64,000 bases of DNA from Alcaligenaceae bacterium (GTDB taxonomy: Bacteria > Pseudomonadota > Gammaproteobacteria > Burkholderiales > Burkholderiaceae_B): assembly GCA_013416435.1 (NCBI GenBank), contig JACCEN010000004.1:124001-188000 (forward strand), given 5' to 3'. Below, piece after piece: positions 1-8,876 of the stretch. The translations under genes were made by a program, and so were the position numbers. The notes below the pieces were generated by a model. It saw nothing but the letters and a program-made list of their open reading frames with translations, made no database searches and was not told the DNA's origin. Position 1 is the first letter of the stretch. Every line of letters starts with the position of its first letter.

Positions 1-572
1 GGCATCAGGATGTCCATGATTTCGAACTTCTCGCTCGAGCTCACGCCGCTGGTTGGTTCGTCCATCAACAACAAGGTGGGAGACAAAGCGATGGAAACGG
101 CAATATCGACCAACTTGCGCACCCCTTCGGGCAAAGAATGTATATAGCGCTCCGCTTCCGCCCTCAAACCGAAGATGGAAAGTATCTCCAGCGCCTCGCT
201 GCGCAAGCCGGGACGATCCAATGCACGCATATTCCAGAATCCGGTACGTGCCGCCAATGCGATCAAAACGTTCTGGATGACCGTGTCTTCAGTAAAGAGC
301 TGTGGCAACTGGAACGTACGCACCGCGCCAAGGCGGGTGATGTCGCGCGGCGGCATGCGGGTCAGGTCCTTGCCGGCGAAAATCACTTCGCCTTTGCTGG
401 GCCGCACGTAGCCAGTACATAAATTAAGAAAAGTCGTCTTGCCCGATCCGTTGGGTCCGATGATCGAGGCCAGCTCGCCCTGATAGAGGTCCAGGTCGAC
501 GCCATTGGCCGCCTTGACCCCCCCAAACTCGACATGCAAGCCTTTTGACTGCAATACGGTGACGCGGCTCAT
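1..572 (-). CDS. ABC importer ATPase, LivG-like (partial, 3' end cut by window)
   Basis: ATP-hydrolysing subunit of a branched-chain-amino-acid-type (HAAT) importer on the cytoplasmic face. The first 190 residues are present. Walker A GPNGSGKTT is at residues 39-47, the Q-loop (TFQLPQ) near 87 and Walker B LLLMDEP at 167-173. The usual LSGGQ/LSYGQ signature reads LPEGV (147-151), which is unusual, while the flanking RKLVDIA follows the family pattern. The ATG overlaps the stop of the upstream permease (ATGA), so the genes are translationally coupled. The transported substrate cannot be read from this subunit. Confidence 0.9.
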   Translation of the reverse strand, partial: MSRVTVLQSKGLHVEFGGVKAANGVDLDLYQGELASIIGPNGSGKTTFLNLCTGYVRPSKGEVIFAGKDLTRMPPRDITRLGAVRTFQLPQLFTEDTVIQNVLIALAARTGFWNMRALDRPGLRSEALEILSIFGLRAEAERYIHSLPEGVRKLVDIAVSIALSPTLLLMDEPTSGVSSSEKFEIMDILM

Positions 573-1525
573 AGTTGCTTCTCCTTGGCCCGCAGCGGCA
601 ATATCCGCTGCACCGCACCCCAAAGGCCTTGCGGCGCGAACAGCACCACGAACACCAGCACCGCCCCCAGAATCAATTGCCATGCATTCCCGGCGTAGGC
701 ACTGGCATAGCCACGGATAAGCTCGAAGGAAACGGCACCGATCAATGCTCCGACCACGTTGGCGGTACCGCCCAGCACCGCCACGAAAACGAATTCGGCT
801 GAAAGGCTCCAGTAGGCGAGATCAGGGGTTACATGGCCCGTTGAAAACGCCACCAGCCCCCCACCCAGTCCAGCCAGTCCGGCCGCGCTGACATGTGCGA
901 CGAACATGACGCGATAGGCCGAAACCCCCAGGTACTCCAGCCGCACTTCGTTGGTCTTGACCGCCCCCAGCGCTGCACCCATAGGACTGTGCAGATAGCG
1001 GTGGACGACCCAAAAAACGAGCGCCAACAAAGCAACGGCGCAATAGTACAAGCCCCAACCGAACTCATAGGCGCCCAATGAGAAGCCTAGAATCGGAGGC
1101 GATACCACTCTGAGGCCATCGCTTCCACCGGTATAGTCGTATGCTCGCAAGAATATGGTGTAGCCCAGCATGGAAAACGCCAAATTGAGCATGCCATAGA
1201 AAATACCGCGATAGCGCACCAGAATGGTCCCCAGCAGCGCTCCCACCACGACGCTGCAGATCAGCGCCAAGCCTAGCAATACCCAGAGATCCAGTCCTCC
1301 TTTGCGCGAGGCAAAGGCGACCACATAGGCTCCTATGGCGAAATACAAAGCATGGCCGAAGGAAACCTGCCCGGCTCGCAACAGAATAAGCAGACCTATC
1401 GCACACAAGGAGATACTCATGGCGACCAACAGCAGCGGGCGTAAGGACGGCGATACCAAGGGCACTATCGATATCAGGGCGAGCGCGATGAATGGAGGCA
1501 ATAAAGCCCGAAAATTCGAATTCAT
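569..1525 (-). CDS. ABC importer permease, LivM-like
   Basis: Integral membrane subunit of 318 residues, typical for LivM-type permeases. It is made of hydrophobic helices, with the family hallmark GQVSFGHALYFAIGAY near residues 51-66 and the conserved GGTANVVGALIGA loop in the C-terminal third. The start overlaps the stop of the preceding LivH-like gene by an ATGA, and the gene overlaps the downstream ATPase in the same way. It should form a heterodimeric channel with the LivH-like subunit. Substrate unknown; members of this family carry amino acids, urea, short amides and aromatic acids. Confidence 0.9.
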   Translation of the reverse strand: MNSNFRALLPPFIALALISIVPLVSPSLRPLLLVAMSISLCAIGLLILLRAGQVSFGHALYFAIGAYVVAFASRKGGLDLWVLLGLALICSVVVGALLGTILVRYRGIFYGMLNLAFSMLGYTIFLRAYDYTGGSDGLRVVSPPILGFSLGAYEFGWGLYYCAVALLALVFWVVHRYLHSPMGAALGAVKTNEVRLEYLGVSAYRVMFVAHVSAAGLAGLGGGLVAFSTGHVTPDLAYWSLSAEFVFVAVLGGTANVVGALIGAVSFELIRGYASAYAGNAWQLILGAVLVFVVLFAPQGLWGAVQRILPLRAKEKQL

Positions 1526-2424
1526 ATTCTGCGCACCTCTGGTTTGCCAAACAAGCCATAAGGCTTGACGATCAGAATCAGCGTCATTACCAGATAAGGC
1601 ATCACCGCCGCGATACTGCTATAAAAATGCACGCTAAACGCTTGAGCCAGGCTGATCAACAAGGCGGTCACTGCAGCGCCTTGAAAATGGCCCAGGCCGG
1701 CCGACGCCACGATCGCAAACGACAGCACGATGGTCCCCGCGCCCGTACCCGGCACCAACGACGTAACCGGCGAAGACAGCGCCCCACCCAAAGCGGCCAA
1801 CGTAGCGCCCAGCACGAACGTCCAAAAGTAAACGCTGCGCGCATTGACTCCCATGACGCTCGCCATTTCAAAGTCTTCGATCACGGCGGTAATCAACTTG
1901 CCTTTGCGCGTTCGGTTAAAGAACCAGGCAAGCGCCAGCATGGTGGTCACTGCTGCCAAAGGCAAAACCAACAACTGATAAGCGGTGTAATAAATGCCGC
2001 CTACCTCTATGACGCCCAGCATGGCCAACGGCGCATCATTGAAGTACGGTTCAACACCGAATATCAGTTTCTGAGCGTCTTCCAGCATCATGAAGATGCC
2101 GAAAGTTATCAATAGCTGAAGAGTATGCTCTTTCCCGTAGATGCGGCGCAGCAGGACCCGCTCGATCACGGCGCCCAAGGGCACCCCGATCGCCAAAGCC
2201 GACAGCACCAGAACCAAGTACAGCCATGGACCGTCACCCCAAGTCGCCGAGAACCAGAGTCCGACCGCTGCGGCGGTATAACCGCCCAAGGCATACAGAC
2301 TGCCATGGGCGATGTTCAAGATGCGCATAATGCCAAACACCAAGCTCAGCCCGACCGCCACCATGAAGGAGACGGAGGCCTGAGCCACTCCATCCATGAT
2401 GGCTAATAAGACGGTTTGCAACAT
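1522..2424 (-). CDS. ABC importer permease, LivH-like
   Basis: Second membrane subunit, 300 residues, with the LivH signature GLSLVFGIMRILNIAHGSLYALGGY near the N-terminus. I start at the ATG encoding MLQTVLLAIMDG because an AGGAG lies six bases upstream; the longer open frame would run into the binding-protein gene. It follows the binding-protein gene by 13 bases. The order binding protein - LivH - LivM - ATPase is a standard HAAT operon. Confidence 0.9.
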   Translation of the reverse strand: MLQTVLLAIMDGVAQASVSFMVAVGLSLVFGIMRILNIAHGSLYALGGYTAAAVGLWFSATWGDGPWLYLVLVLSALAIGVPLGAVIERVLLRRIYGKEHTLQLLITFGIFMMLEDAQKLIFGVEPYFNDAPLAMLGVIEVGGIYYTAYQLLVLPLAAVTTMLALAWFFNRTRKGKLITAVIEDFEMASVMGVNARSVYFWTFVLGATLAALGGALSSPVTSLVPGTGAGTIVLSFAIVASAGLGHFQGAAVTALLISLAQAFSVHFYSSIAAVMPYLVMTLILIVKPYGLFGKPEVRRI

Positions 2425-2437
2425 TGGGGCTCCTAAC

Positions 2438-3736
2438 TCAGTTTTTTGTGGGAACGTTGAATTGCTCAAGCATTCCCGCTGGCAAGGATTTAAGCCATTC
2501 CTGCGCCTTGACGCCTACCGGTGGCGTGATCGAGTCGCCCGGAAACAACACCAACTTATCCAGAATCATGAAGTCGTGCGCATCGCTTTTAGCCGTTACG
2601 CCAACCAACTGGCCTTCGACTGATTGATTGTCTTCACGCAATGTCAGCTCGCCGGTGAAGTCCTTTAGGCTTAGACCCTTCCAGCCTGCCAGCAACTCCT
2701 GCTGCAGAGTCTCACGACGCCCATCCCAATTCTTTTCAAGAGCCACCTGGATCGAACGTATGGCCTGGGCCATATGGTAGGAAGGAAAACTCGGATAAGC
2801 GCCAGTGCGTTCCTTGATCACGTCGATAAACGCCTGGTGGCCGGTTACGTCCTTCATCTTGGGATCAAGCGCCCAGCTGTCTCCCCGCATTCCGATGATG
2901 GCGTTCTCGGGGAAGGATTTTCCCAGTTGCTGCAGCGAGCTTTCACCGTTGGGGCTAACTAGGGTCGAGTTGCGGAACAGCGAACGCGAGGAGGACTGGC
3001 GAATGAAGGTATTCATATCGCCGCCCCACAATGAGGTAAAGACCACATCGGGGCGCAGGGCCGAAAGCCTGGAAATTTCTGTCGAGTAATCCGCAGTGCC
3101 GAGCTTGGGGAAAAGCTCAGCCACGATTTTCACATCGGGACGCAGAACTTGAACAGCCTGCTTGAAGGCGGCCCAGTTATCGCGCCCGAAAGCATAATCC
3201 TGGTTGATGCCCGCTACGGTCTTGACCTCCGGCATGGACTTGAGCATATAAAGCGCTACGGCTAGATTGTTGGGCGGCGTCCAGTCAGATGTCCGGTATA
3301 CGTAGTCGTACTTGCGCTCTTCGTACAGACGTTCCGTGCCGCAGTCCCAGAACATGGTCGGCATCTTCAACTCTTCGGCGGCAGGCGCCACAGCCAGACA
3401 AATGGAACTGGACAAGCCGATGATCATCGCGTCGACACGCTTGCTCTCGACCAATGACCGGAATTCGACCACGGTGTTGTCGACACCGCGGTTTTCATCA
3501 AGGAACGTCAGTTCGATCGGACTGCCTTTGATGCCGCCCGCTTCGTTGATCTGTTCGACCAGGTACTGCGCAGTTTGCTGAGCCGGAACACCGAACACAG
3601 CCCCTGCCCCTGACAAAAAGGTTGAAACGCCAATTCGGATGGGCTCTCCGGCAACCGCCGATGCGCCTGGCAGAAATGTTGCCAATGAGGCCATCACCAG
3701 CCCCGCAGTCGCCTGCTTCCATTTTGAAATGCTCAT
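2438..3736 (-). CDS. Periplasmic binding protein of the HAAT importer
   Basis: Type-I periplasmic binding protein (Leu/Ile/Val-binding fold), 432 residues. A Sec signal peptide spans about residues 1-29 (cleavage near AVA/GE). The mature start EPIRIGVSTFLSGAGAVFG is typical of the Peripla_BP_6 family. It is the first gene of the importer operon, consistent with high expression of the binding protein. An inverted repeat and a perfect palindrome lie in its upstream region next to the divergent TrmB-like regulator gene, which is the natural candidate controller. Ligand not identifiable by eye. Confidence 0.88.
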   Translation of the reverse strand: MSISKWKQATAGLVMASLATFLPGASAVAGEPIRIGVSTFLSGAGAVFGVPAQQTAQYLVEQINEAGGIKGSPIELTFLDENRGVDNTVVEFRSLVESKRVDAMIIGLSSSICLAVAPAAEELKMPTMFWDCGTERLYEERKYDYVYRTSDWTPPNNLAVALYMLKSMPEVKTVAGINQDYAFGRDNWAAFKQAVQVLRPDVKIVAELFPKLGTADYSTEISRLSALRPDVVFTSLWGGDMNTFIRQSSSRSLFRNSTLVSPNGESSLQQLGKSFPENAIIGMRGDSWALDPKMKDVTGHQAFIDVIKERTGAYPSFPSYHMAQAIRSIQVALEKNWDGRRETLQQELLAGWKGLSLKDFTGELTLREDNQSVEGQLVGVTAKSDAHDFMILDKLVLFPGDSITPPVGVKAQEWLKSLPAGMLEQFNVPTKN

Positions 3737-3763
3737 ACTCCACCTATTGTTCGTTGAAGAAAG

Positions 3764-3800
3764 ACATGCGCTTGCAATGAACGAGCATAAAAGCGCATGT
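3764..3800. promoter_or_regulatory. Inverted repeat upstream of importer operon
   Basis: ACATGCGCTT at 3764-3773 is matched exactly by AAGCGCATGT at 3791-3800, with a 17-base spacer. It lies 28 bases upstream of the binding-protein start codon, so it could be an operator or a hairpin in the mRNA leader. No T-run follows it. Confidence 0.5.
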
Positions 3801-3830
3801 TGCCGTGCAAGCCATCGCCATACTAATATC

Positions 3831-3846
3831 GACGGAATATTCCGTC
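3831..3846. promoter_or_regulatory. Perfect 16-base palindrome, candidate operator
   Basis: GACGGAATATTCCGTC reads the same on both strands. It lies midway between the importer operon and the divergent regulator gene, where a dimeric winged-helix regulator would bind. Assignment to the adjacent TrmB-like protein is inference. Confidence 0.5.
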
Positions 3847-4076
3847 AATTTATTTACTATTAAAACTAGGGTAAAACCTAGACATATCAATGTATATAGG
3901 GGTACTTTTCTATCAATAATAGATCCAATTAGCATATAAGTCGGTTTTAGCCGACAAATCGTACTTGGTGATGAAGCCTGCCCTATACTCTTGGACTTGC
4001 CGCTAGGCCGGCGCGTCGGGATAATGTTTTGGCATCTTCGCGACGGCCGTGCAAGGCAACTTATCGGAGCAACAGG

Positions 4077-4850
4077 ATGGATCTTCAGGACAAGCTTGGC
4101 CGTCTCGGAATCAGTGGCAATCTTTTTACGGTTTATCTAAGCGCCATAGACGTTGGCACGGCAACGGTGGCGAGCCTCGCACAGCGCACAGGCTTACCCC
4201 GCACGACGACCTACGATGCCGTAACGCGGCTGGAAGAAGAGGGGTTGGTTGAATTTCAGGGCAGCGGCCGCAAGCGAACAGTGGTAGCGCGAGACCCCAG
4301 CGTATTGATGGAATATGTCGCGGCACGACGACAAATGGTGACAGATATGTTGCCGCAGCTACGATCCATGTACAACCATGTGAGGGGTAAGCCGCAGATC
4401 AGGTTCTATGAAGGCCTGGAAGGCATACGCACCGTGCTCTGGGACTCTTTGCGTGATAGCTCGCTGACATTGCGCGCCACCTTCTCAATGTACGAAATCG
4501 AAGGAACACCAGGACTAGACGAAATAGAGCGGTACCTTCAGGCTCGAATCGAACGCAATATTTCCATGCGCGCCATCCGTTCACGCAGCCGAGACACGCA
4601 CGCGATTTGGCCAAGCAGCAAAAAGGATATGCGCGAAGTGCGCTTCACTCCGCCTACGCTGACGCTGGCCATGACAACCTTGATCTATGGCGACACGGTC
4701 GCCTTGATTTCATCGAAACGCGAAAACTACGGCCTTATTATCGAAAGCGAGGAGTATGCAGCTCATCAAGGCATGTTGTTCGAAGCAGTCTGGATGGCAT
4801 GTGAACCAGCGCAGCCTTCCGTGTCCGGGCAGCCTGCTGACGCTCATTGA
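4077..4850 (+). CDS. TrmB-like winged-helix transcriptional regulator
   Basis: 257 residues. The N-terminal winged helix covers about residues 5-70 (LGISGNLFTVYLSAIDVG...TGLPRTTTYDAVTRLEEEGLVE), the arrangement of TrmB-family regulators. The C-terminal part should be a ligand-binding region (from about QIRFYEGLEGIRTVLWDSL). I chose the ATG at 4077 because GGAG precedes it by about eight bases; the upstream in-frame ATG has no such site. Divergent orientation suggests it controls the importer operon at 3736-1. The inducer is unknown. Confidence 0.75.
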   Translation: MDLQDKLGRLGISGNLFTVYLSAIDVGTATVASLAQRTGLPRTTTYDAVTRLEEEGLVEFQGSGRKRTVVARDPSVLMEYVAARRQMVTDMLPQLRSMYNHVRGKPQIRFYEGLEGIRTVLWDSLRDSSLTLRATFSMYEIEGTPGLDEIERYLQARIERNISMRAIRSRSRDTHAIWPSSKKDMREVRFTPPTLTLAMTTLIYGDTVALISSKRENYGLIIESEEYAAHQGMLFEAVWMACEPAQPSVSGQPADAH

Positions 4851-4866
4851 CAGATGCTCTGCAGCC

Positions 4867-5196
4867 CTAATCCACAATGAACAGCGTTGCGCCCGTCTCG
4901 GTGGTCGAGCGGTGAGGCTCTGCATCATCGGCCACCTGGTATGACATGCCTGGCGTCAGGACATATCGTCTTCCATCCGACAGCTCCGTTTCGAGCGTCC
5001 CGGCCACGCAAAACAATATATGCCCCTTGGAACACCAATGGTCCGCTAGATAGCCGGGGCTGTATTCGACCAGCCGTACACGAATAGGCCCAAACTGGCG
5101 CGTGCGCCACAAAGCCATCCCCCGCTCGCCAGCGTGTTCGGTAGGCTCTACCGTGGCCCAATCGACCGTGGAAAAAGGCAAGTCAGTAATCTTCAT
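4867..5196 (-). CDS. DHCW-motif cupin-fold protein
   Basis: Small single-domain cupin of 109 residues. The conserved ADHWCSKGHILFCVAGTLETEL stretch is the region that names the DHCW-motif cupin family, followed by the second cupin strand set DGRRYVLTPGMSYQVADD. No signal peptide, so cytoplasmic. Enzymatic role is not known for this family. It lies 102 bases downstream of the mechanosensitive-channel gene on the same strand and converges with the TrmB-like regulator gene. Confidence 0.8.
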   Translation of the reverse strand: MKITDLPFSTVDWATVEPTEHAGERGMALWRTRQFGPIRVRLVEYSPGYLADHWCSKGHILFCVAGTLETELSDGRRYVLTPGMSYQVADDAEPHRSTTETGATLFIVD

Positions 5197-5298
5197 TCTT
5201 CATCCCATGCTTTAACTACTGCCGAGGAGCATCTTATCCGCTCCGCAAGATGCTGTCTCGGGCGCACTGCCATTGCCGCAGCCCCAAGCCCCCCATGC

Positions 5299-7704
5299 CT
5301 ATGATGCCGTCTGCGTGCTCTGCCGCAAGACCTCTATCGCTTTCGCATCCGTCGGCGCGGCATGCCCGTTTTCATCCCGGCCAAAGTGCACCACGGCCTG
5401 CGGGTATGGCAGTTCGATGCCCGCGGCGTCGAAGCGCCGTTTCACCAGACGATTGAATCCCCGCTGTATCATCCATTGGTTGCCCGGCGTGGTCTTTATC
5501 AGCACCCGCACGGTGAAGCCGCGCTCGTTCAATGCGGTCACGCCCGGTATCTCTATCTCTGACAATACCTGGGCCGCCAGCGCCGGATCTTCCATCAAAT
5601 CCTTGAATGCAAGCTCGAGTTCGGCAACGGCCTGGTCCACGTCTTCACGGTGCGCGATGTTGTATTCGGCATAATGGTAGCCAAAGTCGCGGGTGTGATT
5701 GCTGACCGTATCGATCGCCGAAAATGGAATCAGATGGTAGCCGCCATCCAAGGTCCGGACCACGACCGAACGGACCGTGATTTTCTCCACCGTGCCGAAA
5801 CGCCCCGCCACCTCGACGATATCGTTCTGATTCATGCCGTTTTCAAGCTGGATGAACACGCCGGTGATCACGTCCTGCACCAGCTTCTGCGCGCCAAAGC
5901 CGATGGCCAGGCCCACTACGCCGGCGCCGGCAATCAGCGGTCCGATATCAATGCCGATTTGCGACAGCACAATCAGCACCGTCATCGTAGCGATGGTGAT
6001 GGCGGCGGCATTGCGAAACAGCATCAGCAAAGTCTTTTCGCGCTCGCTGGCGCCGCGCCCGTCCCTTGCGCCGATCCGATGTTCGATCAAGCTGGCCAGC
6101 ACGGTCCAGGAAAGGGCTGCGATGGCCAGCACGATACCAACCCGCAGCACCAGCGCCACGGCGGCACGGCCACGCTCGGAGTCGAGCCACGCCGCCAAAT
6201 CGAAGGCGTGCCAGGCATCGAGGATCACCAGGAACACGATAACTACCAATGCCAGGTGTAGCCCACGCAAGGCGGGATTCTTGTAGCCGTTGACGCGTTG
6301 CTCGAGCGACGGGAAATTGCGGCCCAAGCTAGGCGGCAGCACGATACGGCGCAGTTCCAGCCGCCGCAGGCCTGCCGCCAGCAGCGCCCCGGCCACGACG
6401 GCAATGAGTGTCTGTACCGTAGCCGACAGCATGAATGCCAGCGCCGCAGCCTGGTCGGCCTGGCTCGTTACCAGCAGCACGGTGAAGTACGCCAACGCCA
6501 CCCAATGCCAGATCCGGGCAAGTATCCTCAACAGGGACCCCATGATGGCGGTACCGGCCGCATCGGCTCGCTGCATCAGGCCGGTACGCACCGCCAGCCT
6601 TTGGCTCCAGACCACTCGCAACGCTGTAATGTAGACGCAAAGCATGATCACCAAGCCGATCAAACGTCCAACGGATGGTGCGAATACCACCTGCCCTACC
6701 GGCACCACCACAAGCAGGCAATAACCGGTCAGGGCAATCAAGAGCGAGATCCAGCGGTTCCAGAAGCGGGCCGTGCCCGGTTGCAGGGGAAGCAGGCGCA
6801 ATTCATCGTAACGCGTGGCGAACACCGCCCGGGATATCGACCTGACCGCTTCGATCAGCACGAAGGCCGTCAGAAACTGAAAGGCGAACGCACCACCGTA
6901 TGCCGGCTGGCTCGATCCGACCACCGCCACGTAACCCGCCAAGGCGGCCAACAACGATGCGGCAAGGTCCACGACCAGCGCAAGCAGTACACCCAGCAGC
7001 TTGCGGCTGAGCGTGATACGGCCTAAACGGTGACGGCCTTCGCGTCTCGGGGAAGACCGGACAGGCGATTCGGCAGCCTGGCCCTGCGCCTGCGCTTCGC
7101 CCGCCGGCTTTCGCCGTATCCACGCATTCAATCGCCCGAACAGAAGCCCGGCAATACTTCGCAAAATGGCATAGGCCAGCAAGGCGGCTCCGATTGCCAG
7201 CCCCAGCGCACGCAATGCCGGCATCTGGTCATCGAGCTTGCCCTGAGTCACGCCTTGGCTGCTGCCCAGCCGGCCCACGGCATCCAGAGTCGCGGAGATG
7301 TCGCTGCCCAACTGCGCAGTCACCTCTTGCAGAACGTTCCCCAGCCGCTGCGACAGCACCGCAATGCCTGAGACCGCCGACAACTGAGCAGCGTCTTGTG
7401 CGCCATGTCTGTCGCCGCCTTGCGCCTCCGCCGGGTTCCGTCCTTGCGCCAGTGCGCGCAACTCGTCAATCAGCCTGTGCCGCGCTTCCGGGTCTTCCAG
7501 CGTATCGGCCAGCGCACCGTAAGCCGCCTGCCCGGATTCGGCCGGAGCGCCGACGGTTTTTTCAACGCCGCCAACGGACTGCGCATGCGGCGATGCGGCC
7601 AAAAACAGGAAATGGATCGCAAAAAAAACGATAGCCAGAATTTGGGACAATCGGCCCCGACGTAGGCGTGTGCGTGTGCGTGTGCGTGCCGGCAAGTAAA
7701 TCAC
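5299..7704 (-). CDS. Large MscS-family mechanosensitive channel (YbiO-like)
   Basis: 801 residues from a GTG start preceded by AAGGGGAG; upstream in-frame codons fall in a terminator hairpin. An Arg/Thr-rich start leads into a signal or anchor segment (LSQILAIVFFAIHFLFLAA), then a periplasmic region, then multiple membrane helices. The MscS pore helix and beta domain (GVVGLAIGFGAQKLVQDVITGVFIQ at about residue 592, then NGMNQNDIVEVAG, GTVEKI and the HLIP motif) occupy the C-terminal quarter. This size and layout match E. coli YbiO rather than the short MscS. It should gate in the inner membrane under hypo-osmotic shock. Confidence 0.88.
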   Translation of the reverse strand: MIYLPARTRTRTRLRRGRLSQILAIVFFAIHFLFLAASPHAQSVGGVEKTVGAPAESGQAAYGALADTLEDPEARHRLIDELRALAQGRNPAEAQGGDRHGAQDAAQLSAVSGIAVLSQRLGNVLQEVTAQLGSDISATLDAVGRLGSSQGVTQGKLDDQMPALRALGLAIGAALLAYAILRSIAGLLFGRLNAWIRRKPAGEAQAQGQAAESPVRSSPRREGRHRLGRITLSRKLLGVLLALVVDLAASLLAALAGYVAVVGSSQPAYGGAFAFQFLTAFVLIEAVRSISRAVFATRYDELRLLPLQPGTARFWNRWISLLIALTGYCLLVVVPVGQVVFAPSVGRLIGLVIMLCVYITALRVVWSQRLAVRTGLMQRADAAGTAIMGSLLRILARIWHWVALAYFTVLLVTSQADQAAALAFMLSATVQTLIAVVAGALLAAGLRRLELRRIVLPPSLGRNFPSLEQRVNGYKNPALRGLHLALVVIVFLVILDAWHAFDLAAWLDSERGRAAVALVLRVGIVLAIAALSWTVLASLIEHRIGARDGRGASEREKTLLMLFRNAAAITIATMTVLIVLSQIGIDIGPLIAGAGVVGLAIGFGAQKLVQDVITGVFIQLENGMNQNDIVEVAGRFGTVEKITVRSVVVRTLDGGYHLIPFSAIDTVSNHTRDFGYHYAEYNIAHREDVDQAVAELELAFKDLMEDPALAAQVLSEIEIPGVTALNERGFTVRVLIKTTPGNQWMIQRGFNRLVKRRFDAAGIELPYPQAVVHFGRDENGHAAPTDAKAIEVLRQSTQTAS

Positions 7705-7733
7705 GGGCTCCCCTTTGTCGTTCGATGAAAATA

Positions 7734-7761
7734 AAAAGCACGTTCCTTGGAACGTGCTTTT
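7734..7761 (-). terminator. Rho-independent terminator
   Basis: Stem AAAAGCACGTTCC / GGAACGTGCTTTT with a two-base loop. Read on the minus strand it is followed by a run of T (TTTTTATTTT). It lies between the stop of the exported methyltransferase gene (7839) and the GTG of the channel gene (7704), so the channel gene needs its own promoter or read-through. Confidence 0.8.
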
Positions 7762-7838
7762 AAAAGGGTAACACGGTAAAAATACGCAGCCCTGATACAA
7801 GGAAAGGACAAAGGCCGAGCGCGTTCAGGACGGCACGT

Positions 7839-8681
7839 TCAGCGCCGCGCCTGCCACCCTTCCTCGCCACCCCATCCGGTCAGCGGCACGATGGTGTCGC
7901 CCTCGACGCGACCGGCATAATGATGCACGCCCGACTCGGCATACAGCTGGAAGTGGACTTCCTTGCCACGGATCCAGCCGTCTCGTATCTGATGGCGGGT
8001 GCCGCCACGGGAAGCCACGCCTTCAAAGCGTTGATAACGCTGGTCGAGCTCAAGCACCAAGTCATCGCCCTGCGCTTGCTTGAGCGTCCACTTGCCGTCC
8101 AGCTTGGCGGGCACGACCCATAGATACAGATTTCGGCGCCCTTGGCGTTCGTGGAAATCGCTGGCCCAGTCACCCATGTCGAACTGGTGCGACACCACCC
8201 GTGTGCCGGCCGGCATGTCGAGCAATGTCGGCCTGAGCTTCAAGTTCACATCGGGCAACAGGTACATCGTCACCACGGTGGCACGGGAAAAGTCCGTGGT
8301 GAACAGGTCCTGGACATCGAATTTCACGCGGTCGGAAACACCCTGCCGCCTTGCATTGGCCCCTGCCTCGTCGACCAGCTTGGGATCGATCTCGACGCCG
8401 AAGGCGCCCTTGGCCTTGCGGTCGCGCACGGCTGCGATCGCTATGCGGCCGTCGCCGGAACCCAGGTCATAGACGAAATCGGATGGCTGCACGTCCGCCA
8501 GTTCAAGCATGCGTGCTACGACGGCATCTGGTGTCTGGACGTAAGGGACATCGAGCTCAATATAGGCAAACGGCTGATTGGCCGGCTGCTCCGCGGCTTG
8601 ATCCGCCCCGTGTGCGACCGAACCCGCAAGAAAAGCCGCCGCTGCAAAACCGGCCAATGCCCCATTCTTTAAACCCCACAT
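7839..8681 (-). CDS. Exported class I SAM-methyltransferase-fold protein
   Basis: 280 residues with a Sec-type signal peptide (about 1-25: Lys near the N-terminus, AGFAAAAFLAGSVAHG core). The methyltransferase core includes motif I DFVYDLGSGDGRIAIAA near residue 73, an acidic motif II (FGVEIDP) and the downstream MYLLPDVNLKLRP stretch. About 85 extra C-terminal residues are not part of the core. GGAG lies seven bases before the ATG. A shorter paralogue lies at 10301, on the other side of a divergent permease. A methyltransferase fold in the periplasm is odd, since S-adenosylmethionine is cytoplasmic; the true ligand is unknown. Confidence 0.75.
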   Translation of the reverse strand: MWGLKNGALAGFAAAAFLAGSVAHGADQAAEQPANQPFAYIELDVPYVQTPDAVVARMLELADVQPSDFVYDLGSGDGRIAIAAVRDRKAKGAFGVEIDPKLVDEAGANARRQGVSDRVKFDVQDLFTTDFSRATVVTMYLLPDVNLKLRPTLLDMPAGTRVVSHQFDMGDWASDFHERQGRRNLYLWVVPAKLDGKWTLKQAQGDDLVLELDQRYQRFEGVASRGGTRHQIRDGWIRGKEVHFQLYAESGVHHYAGRVEGDTIVPLTGWGGEEGWQARR

Positions 8682-8876
8682 ACCTGAATGCTCCTGTGTC
8701 TACCTTAATACCGTACGCCATGCAAACAAAAAGTCGGCAGGCGTAATCAACAGAAATAACTTTTAAGATTCCATCGTCACGGGCCCGCAAAAGCCCATGT
8801 ATTATTCTACGCGTTGAGCCTAGAACAGCGCAGCGCGCCGGCAGTACCCCTTATTCACCACTCCAGGAGACAGCAC

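Larger units (their letters stand above)
3737..4076. other. Divergent intergenic region of the importer and its regulator
   Basis: No coding potential was seen in these 340 bases. The stretch around 3840-3930 is clearly richer in A+T than its surroundings. It contains two dyad elements (listed separately) and must hold promoters for both the importer operon and the regulator gene. Confidence 0.6.

Noticed and set aside
5299-7800. Longer start for the mechanosensitive channel (at 7800)
   Set aside because: The extra codons read through the terminator stem at 7734-7761, and the GTG at 7704 has a proper AAGGGGAG site.
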